From the NCBI RefSeq assembly GCF_032854445.1, contig NC_088295.1, positions 6,760,501-6,824,500 on the forward strand: a DNA stretch of 64,000 nt, in the 5' to 3' direction. The notes below the pieces were generated by a model that had not been told where the DNA came from, did not search any database, and saw nothing but the letters and a program-made list of their open reading frames with translations. The DNA is from Liolophura sinensis (Eukaryota; Mollusca; Polyplacophora; Chitonida; Chitonidae). How positions within the stretch are numbered: the stretch's first letter is position 1; each line of letters starts with the position of its first letter. Of this stretch, positions 59,901 to 64,000 are shown piece after piece. The translations under genes and the position numbers were made by a program.

Positions 59901-62900
59901 GACATGCTGGATATATCATGAAGGTGATGTTGACATGCTGGATATGTCATGAAGGTGATGTGGACATGCTGGATATGTCATGAAGGTGATGTGGACATGC
60001 TGGATATGTCATGAAGATGATATAGACATGCTGGATATATCATGAAGATGATGCGGACAGACTGGATACGTCATGAAAATGATGTGGACATGCTGCAATG
60101 GGGTTGATCACTGGTTGATTACCTCTCAGGGGTTGATCACTGGCAGCTGGTTTGTGGGAAGGTCTGCAGCAACCTGCAGATGGTCCTGGGTTTCCCCCAG
60201 GCTCTGCGCGGTTTCCTAACACCATAATGCTGGTCGCCGTTGTATAAGTGAAATATTCTTGAAAACGGCGTAAAACACCAATCAAAAAAAAAAAAAATGC
60301 AGCAGGAATATCACTTTAGGAAGCTGAGCTACCATGAGTCCAGGAACTGTGTGGTGTTTAATGTGGTAGGGTGGTACAGTATAGTTTGATGTGGTAAGTG
60401 TGTCCATATATGACACTGGCTGTTTTGTTGTCTGCTTGCAGGTGTTTGGCGCAGGTGATTGACGGCAGGTCCATATCAGCAGAGGTCCACAATGAGGTGA
60501 AGGCTGACCTGCAGACGCTGGTGACAGAGAGAGGCAGGCCGCCTTCACTGAGTGTGATTCTGGTGGGTGAAGACCCTGCCAGTCAGATCTACGTCAGGAA
60601 CAAGGTCAAGGCTGCATCACTAACAGGTAACATCAGGGTAACTGTGGAGAGGAACAGCTACTGTTGAAGTGTCAGTCATGAAAATCCAGATTTTGTAGAG
60701 AGAATTTGTAGATTCCCCTACTGTCATTATCCATGAGCGATCAAGACTTCAAGCAGTCTTATGTTTGATGAAGTATGTTTATCTTTCACCAATGTTGCCT
60801 TCAAGTCTCCACTTGATGCACGGGGAAGTTTGACATTTACTTGTTGGTGTTTTGCTAGACATTCTGGTTTGCATCCCACTCCCCCCTGTAAAAAAAAATG
60901 AGCATTATTGTATCCATAGACAAAGTATATCAGTGAGGACATGTGACCCAAACCTGCAGAGTTGATAAATACTGACAGCTTGTTTTACCTGTGACGTGAG
61001 GACGTGACCCTGGATGTAAGCAGATCTGTGTGAGTTGATAAATACTGGCAGCTTGTTTCACCTGTGACATGAGGACATGTGACCCTGGATGTAAGCAGAT
61101 CTGTGTGAGTTGATAAATACTGGCAGCTTGTTTCACCTGTGACATGAGGACATGTGACCCTGGATGTAAGCAGATCTGTGTGAGTTGATAAATACTGGCA
61201 GCTTGTTTCACTTGTGACGTGAGGACATGTGACCCTGGATGTGAGCAGATCTGTGTGAGTTGATAAATACTGACAGCTTGTTTTACCTGTGACATGAGTA
61301 CATGTGACCCTGGATGTAAGCAGACCTGTGTGAGTTCATGAAGACTGACAGGTTGTTTTACCTGTCACGTGAGGACATGTGACATTGCACGTAAGCAGAC
61401 CGATATGAGTTAATGAAGACTGACCAGTTCTTTTACCTGTGACGTGAGGACATGTGACCCTGGATGTAAGCAGACCTGTGTGAGTTGAGGGACTAACAGT
61501 TTGTTTTACCTGTGACGTGTTGTAGGTATTCAGAGTGAGGAAGTCAAGCTGCCTGCCTCTGTCTCCCAGACTGACCTTCTCACCACAATACAACACCTGA
61601 ACTTGAGAACTGAAGTGGACGCGATTCTGGTGCAGCTGCCTCTCCCGCCACACATAGAAGAGCGCGTGGTCTGTGATGCTGTAACGCAAAGTAAAGATGT
61701 GGACGGCTTCCACGTCGTCCATATGGGTCGTCTATTATCTGATGTGGACACCATCTTACCTTGTACGCCAGCTGCCGTACTAGAGATACTGAGACGCACA
61801 GGTTAAAAATTTAAATAACGGTCTCTAAAACAGACATGTTAATCTAGCTTTGCACAAGAACTCACCAATATGGTATATAAATTTCATCCAATCAGAATTT
61901 GTCTCTTGCTTGGCTACAGTTCCAGACATAATGAAGGCACCTCATGTTCTGTATGGAAGTGAGGGAACCAAAAGGAAAATATGTTTGATTTCATTTATTG
62001 ATCATATAATAAAACATTTAAGGTTTTTAGGGCTTTGGATTGGCCAGTGGATAGATTTCATGAACCTGAAGGATTAATGTTGACCAATGCTGAGATGCTT
62101 TACAGATGCTATTATTCCCACTCCAACCATCCTTTTCTTTGACCCTATCAAATGACATAGGGTTGGTCTGATGGGGAGTCTTTTTTTTCTGGCTAAAAAT
62201 TAACCTACGTAAGAAGCTATGAAAATCGCTGTGGAAAGGTAGGACAAATTTTGGGAGGCTCAGTTGGATTACGCCCTGTGGATATATTTTTAATAATAGC
62301 TTCATGTCTTCATAGAAATGCTTAGTTAATTTGTGAAGTATTCTCTTTGTGGTAGAACATTGAGGGGCCGGTTTACTGCTGGGATTTTAGCCTCATGATC
62401 TCACTAAATTCATCATGTGAAACTGACATCTTTTGCATTCATAGAGTGTGATTACATTCACTTCAAAGTCACTTGTGGAGCATGTCCAGTTTTCTAAGCA
62501 GTAAAATAGTAAACAGATCAGTGTTCATCACTTAATTTTCCGTAAATCCCCAATGGCAATTTGAAAGTAGTTAAGCTGATTAAACAAGTACATTTGTAGT
62601 CTTGTTTAAATGTTTTCAAGAAGTTTGATGTGTTTTGCTGAGTTTCCTGATGCCGACGTTTGTATTTGTCAGGTATAGAGACCTGTGGGAAGAAGGTAAC
62701 ACTAGTAGGGCGATCCAAGCATGTGTGTTTACCTCTGGCTATCTTACTACAAGCAGACAGATCCAAGTTACCCACAGGAGGTAAACTCCTTGGATATGCA
62801 TTGTTTTTTGTCTAACTCATGACATAGTCATTATTTTCTGTATCTTTTGAGCAGCTTTTCTGTAAAAGCAAGTAAGAATATTGCCTGAGGTATGAAGTGG

Positions 62901-63561
62901 TGATGAAGCAGGCTGTGACTTGAGTGTTTTTTTGCTTTCCTTTTAATTGCCTAACACAAGATGCAGGTTCAAACCTGGCTGTGGACAGGGAATTTGTAAA
63001 TGCTTTCACTGTTTGTGGGGACCATGGCAATGATAAGCAGTTGACAACACCTGTCTGGCCCTTTGCGCAGACTAAGTTTCCACCAATATGATGTGCATAT
63101 CTGTTTGTACACACATCCAAAAGCCCTGGCACTCTGCTTTCTCCCACCTATAAAACTGACAGCCATCCTATAAGTGAAAAATTCTTGGTGTTTAACTACA
63201 TTAAAATAAATAAACTGGAAGCAGAACAGTGTATGAGCTTGTTAAACCAATTAGTAAGGATTGTGATGGCGAGAAAATTGGCCACCAAAAAGTGAAGACC
63301 TGTTTTGTTTTTACCTCTGTTAATATTGGATTAATTTTGTAGGTGATGCCACAGTCACGATATGCCACCGAAACACACCCCAAGAGTTGCTGACACAGAG
63401 CACACAAAGTGCTGACATCATCATATCAGGAACAGGCATCCCCAGGCTGATCACTGGGGACATGGTGAAGGAAGGAGTTGCAGTCATAGATGTGGGCTTT
63501 TCAATGTCCTACAATCATGATACAGGCAAATCTAAACTTGTGGGAGATGTTGACTTTGAAG
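56762..63561 (+). CDS. MTHFD2: MTHFD2-like mitochondrial methylenetetrahydrofolate dehydrogenase/cyclohydrolase (5 exons, 3' end outside)
   Basis: A bifunctional enzyme of mitochondrial one-carbon metabolism: 5,10-methylene-THF to 10-formyl-THF with NAD(P). Exons are 56762-56976, 60442-60626, 61526-61801, 62673-62780 and 63343-63561, all in phase. The N terminus (about 70 residues) is basic and almost free of acids at first, ending [12 protein letters not shown], a plausible mitochondrial presequence. The catalytic YxxxK is in [18 protein letters not shown] and KDVDGFH are folate-site motifs, and VGRSK and [10 protein letters not shown] form the dinucleotide side. [17 protein letters not shown] and [10 protein letters not shown] follow. 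The terminal PGGVGPMT exon is beyond 64000. Unusual: GRSKHVCLP for GRSKxVGxP, and VGFSM for VGIN. Confidence 0.92.
57510..57840 (-). mobile_element. SINE family 1 copy
   Basis: GAGTGAATGCTTGGGGTTTA, CAGTCATATTACGACGATGA, CCGGGCCAACTGTCC and CAGTGCTGAACGCCAAG. Matches the 8641 copy along its length; the tRNA head is worn. Confidence 0.75.
58106..58147 (+). mobile_element. SINE family 1 fragment, opposite orientation
   Basis: TATGACTGAAAAATTATTAA and CATAAAGCCAAGCTTA mirror the tail of the 57510 copy about 270 bp away, facing it. Confidence 0.6.
58490..60095. repeat. 31-bp minisatellite, about 50 copies
   Basis: The unit is GATGTGGACATGCTGGATAT plus GTCATGAAGRT. TGATGTGG recurs at 58561, 58592 and 58623. 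Variants form longer blocks that repeat as groups (for example 58780-58880 and 59080-59180). Confidence 0.96.
60100..60298 (+). mobile_element. SINE family 2, 5'-truncated
   Basis: The body GGTTTCCCCCAGGCTCTGCG, CATAATGCTGGTCGCCG and the tail GTGAAATATTCTTGAAAACG, AAAACACCAATCAA and poly(A). The head is replaced by a duplicated GGGGTTGATCACTGG. Confidence 0.85.
60442..60626 (+). CDS. MTHFD2: MTHFD2 exon 2
   Basis: Acceptor CTTGCAG, donor GTAACA. Encodes [35 protein letters not shown] and [13 protein letters not shown] second in-frame acceptor, GCGCAG, lies 15 bases in. Confidence 0.92.
60945..61515 (+). repeat. 75-bp tandem repeat up to the exon 3 acceptor
   Basis: In MTHFD2 intron 2. GCTTGTTT recurs at 61051, 61126 and 61201. 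The unit contains TACTGACAGCTTGTTTTACC, TGTGACGTGAGGACATG and GATGTAAGCAGATCTGTG. The last unit runs to within about 10 bp of the acceptor at 61524. Confidence 0.93.
61526..61801 (+). CDS. MTHFD2: MTHFD2 exon 3
   Basis: Acceptor TTGTAG, weak donor GTTAAA. Encodes [36 protein letters not shown] and [15 protein letters not shown]. Confidence 0.92.
61802..62672 (+). other. MTHFD2 intron 3
   Basis: No repeat or gene recognised. Confidence 0.6.
62673..62780 (+). CDS. MTHFD2: MTHFD2 exon 4
   Basis: Acceptor TTGTCAG, donor GTAAAC. Encodes [20 protein letters not shown] and [15 protein letters not shown]. Confidence 0.9.
62930..63215 (+). mobile_element. Diverged tRNA-derived SINE (family 2-like tail)
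   Basis: B-box-like GCAGGTTCAAACCTGG. The tail CTATAAGTGAAAAATTCTTG, GGTGTTTAACTACA and AAATAAATAAA. In MTHFD2 intron 4. Confidence 0.55.
63343..63561 (+). CDS. MTHFD2: MTHFD2 exon 5
   Basis: Acceptor TTTTGTAG, donor GTACAG. Encodes [36 protein letters not shown] and [10 protein letters not shown]. Confidence 0.93.
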
Positions 63562-64000
63562 GTACAGTAGAGTTTAATCCTTTGATACCTTTTGTCACAT
63601 TGTCCCTTTTCACATTATCTTTGATATCTGAATCCTATTTTTTTTTATTGGTGTTTTATGCCATACTCAAGATATATTTCATTAAGATATATACGATGAC
63701 AGCTAGTATTATGTTGGTTGGAAAGCAGTTGTTAAAGTTGTTGTAGGCCTAGGGAAGACTTCTTGTTGACAGCCATATCTATCTTATTTTGAAGAATCCT
63801 CCATGTTGTTGACCTTTTATTGTCTGAAACTCAATTGCTATGCATGTAATGAATTAAATCCACAGCATGGAGAATTCCAGGACCCCACCATGAAATGCCA
63901 AACACGGTTCAAAGAAGGAAGCTTAGTTTATTACTTTCTTATCACCTCTTTCTCATTATATCTCTTCTCAGCTATTTCATCTAATGCTGAATATTGGAAG
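63562..64000 (+). other. MTHFD2 intron 5, start
   Basis: Follows the GTACAG donor. The next exon is outside the window. Confidence 0.7.
63640..63725 (-). mobile_element. SINE family 2, 3' fragment
   Basis: TTTATTGGTGTTTTATGCCA, TACTCAAGATATATTTCATT is the reverse complement of the family-2 tail. In MTHFD2 intron 5. Confidence 0.7.

Larger units (their letters stand above)
56977..60441 (+). other. MTHFD2 intron 1
   Basis: Contains a SINE at 57510, an inverted SINE fragment at 58106, the 31-bp array and a family-2 SINE at 60095. No coding segment. Confidence 0.7.

Overview
This window is nuclear DNA from an animal, most likely a lophotrochozoan (a mollusc or a brachiopod-like relative). The reasons are: genes split by GT-AG introns; a gonadotropin-releasing hormone (GnRH) precursor of the invertebrate His-Phe-Ser-Asn-Gly-Trp type; two families of tRNA-derived SINEs of a kind common in molluscs; and AT-rich introns full of minisatellites. 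Nothing bacterial is present, and no CRISPR, IS element or operon was found.

Five genes can be read at exon level. (1) Positions 1-1006 (+): the last three coding exons of a peptide/histidine transporter like SLC15A4. (2) 1699-5387 (-): a complete two-exon ankyrin-repeat and SOCS-box (ASB) gene, 418 codons, tail to tail with the transporter. (3) 16265-53948 (-): a complete 16-exon RUFY-family gene (RUN domain, coiled coils, FYVE zinc finger), 638 codons, with every splice phase matching, plus an alternative first exon at 56275-56446. (4) 32987-36268 (+): a GnRH precursor of 95 codons, nested inside the 13.8-kb intron 10 of RUFY on the opposite strand. (5) 56762-63561 (+): five exons of a mitochondrial MTHFD2-like methylenetetrahydrofolate dehydrogenase/cyclohydrolase, leaving the window at its 3' end. 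MTHFD2 and the alternative RUFY exon start head to head, 315 bp apart.

Between the genes, 5388-16264 holds a 92-bp tandem repeat, SINEs and a probable long RUFY 3' UTR. The introns of RUFY, GnRH and MTHFD2 hold about a dozen tandem arrays with units of 24-93 bp.

The most unusual observation is that three of the RUFY arrays are built from the gene's own splice junctions. In introns 10, 14 and 15 the repeat unit contains the last 17-37 bases of the exon just upstream together with its 5' splice site, copied about 6 to 33 times downstream. In intron 15 (33 nt) and intron 10 (18 nt) each unit even looks like an in-frame micro-exon. All exon models were made by reading the sequence and checking phase; no transcript or database search was available.
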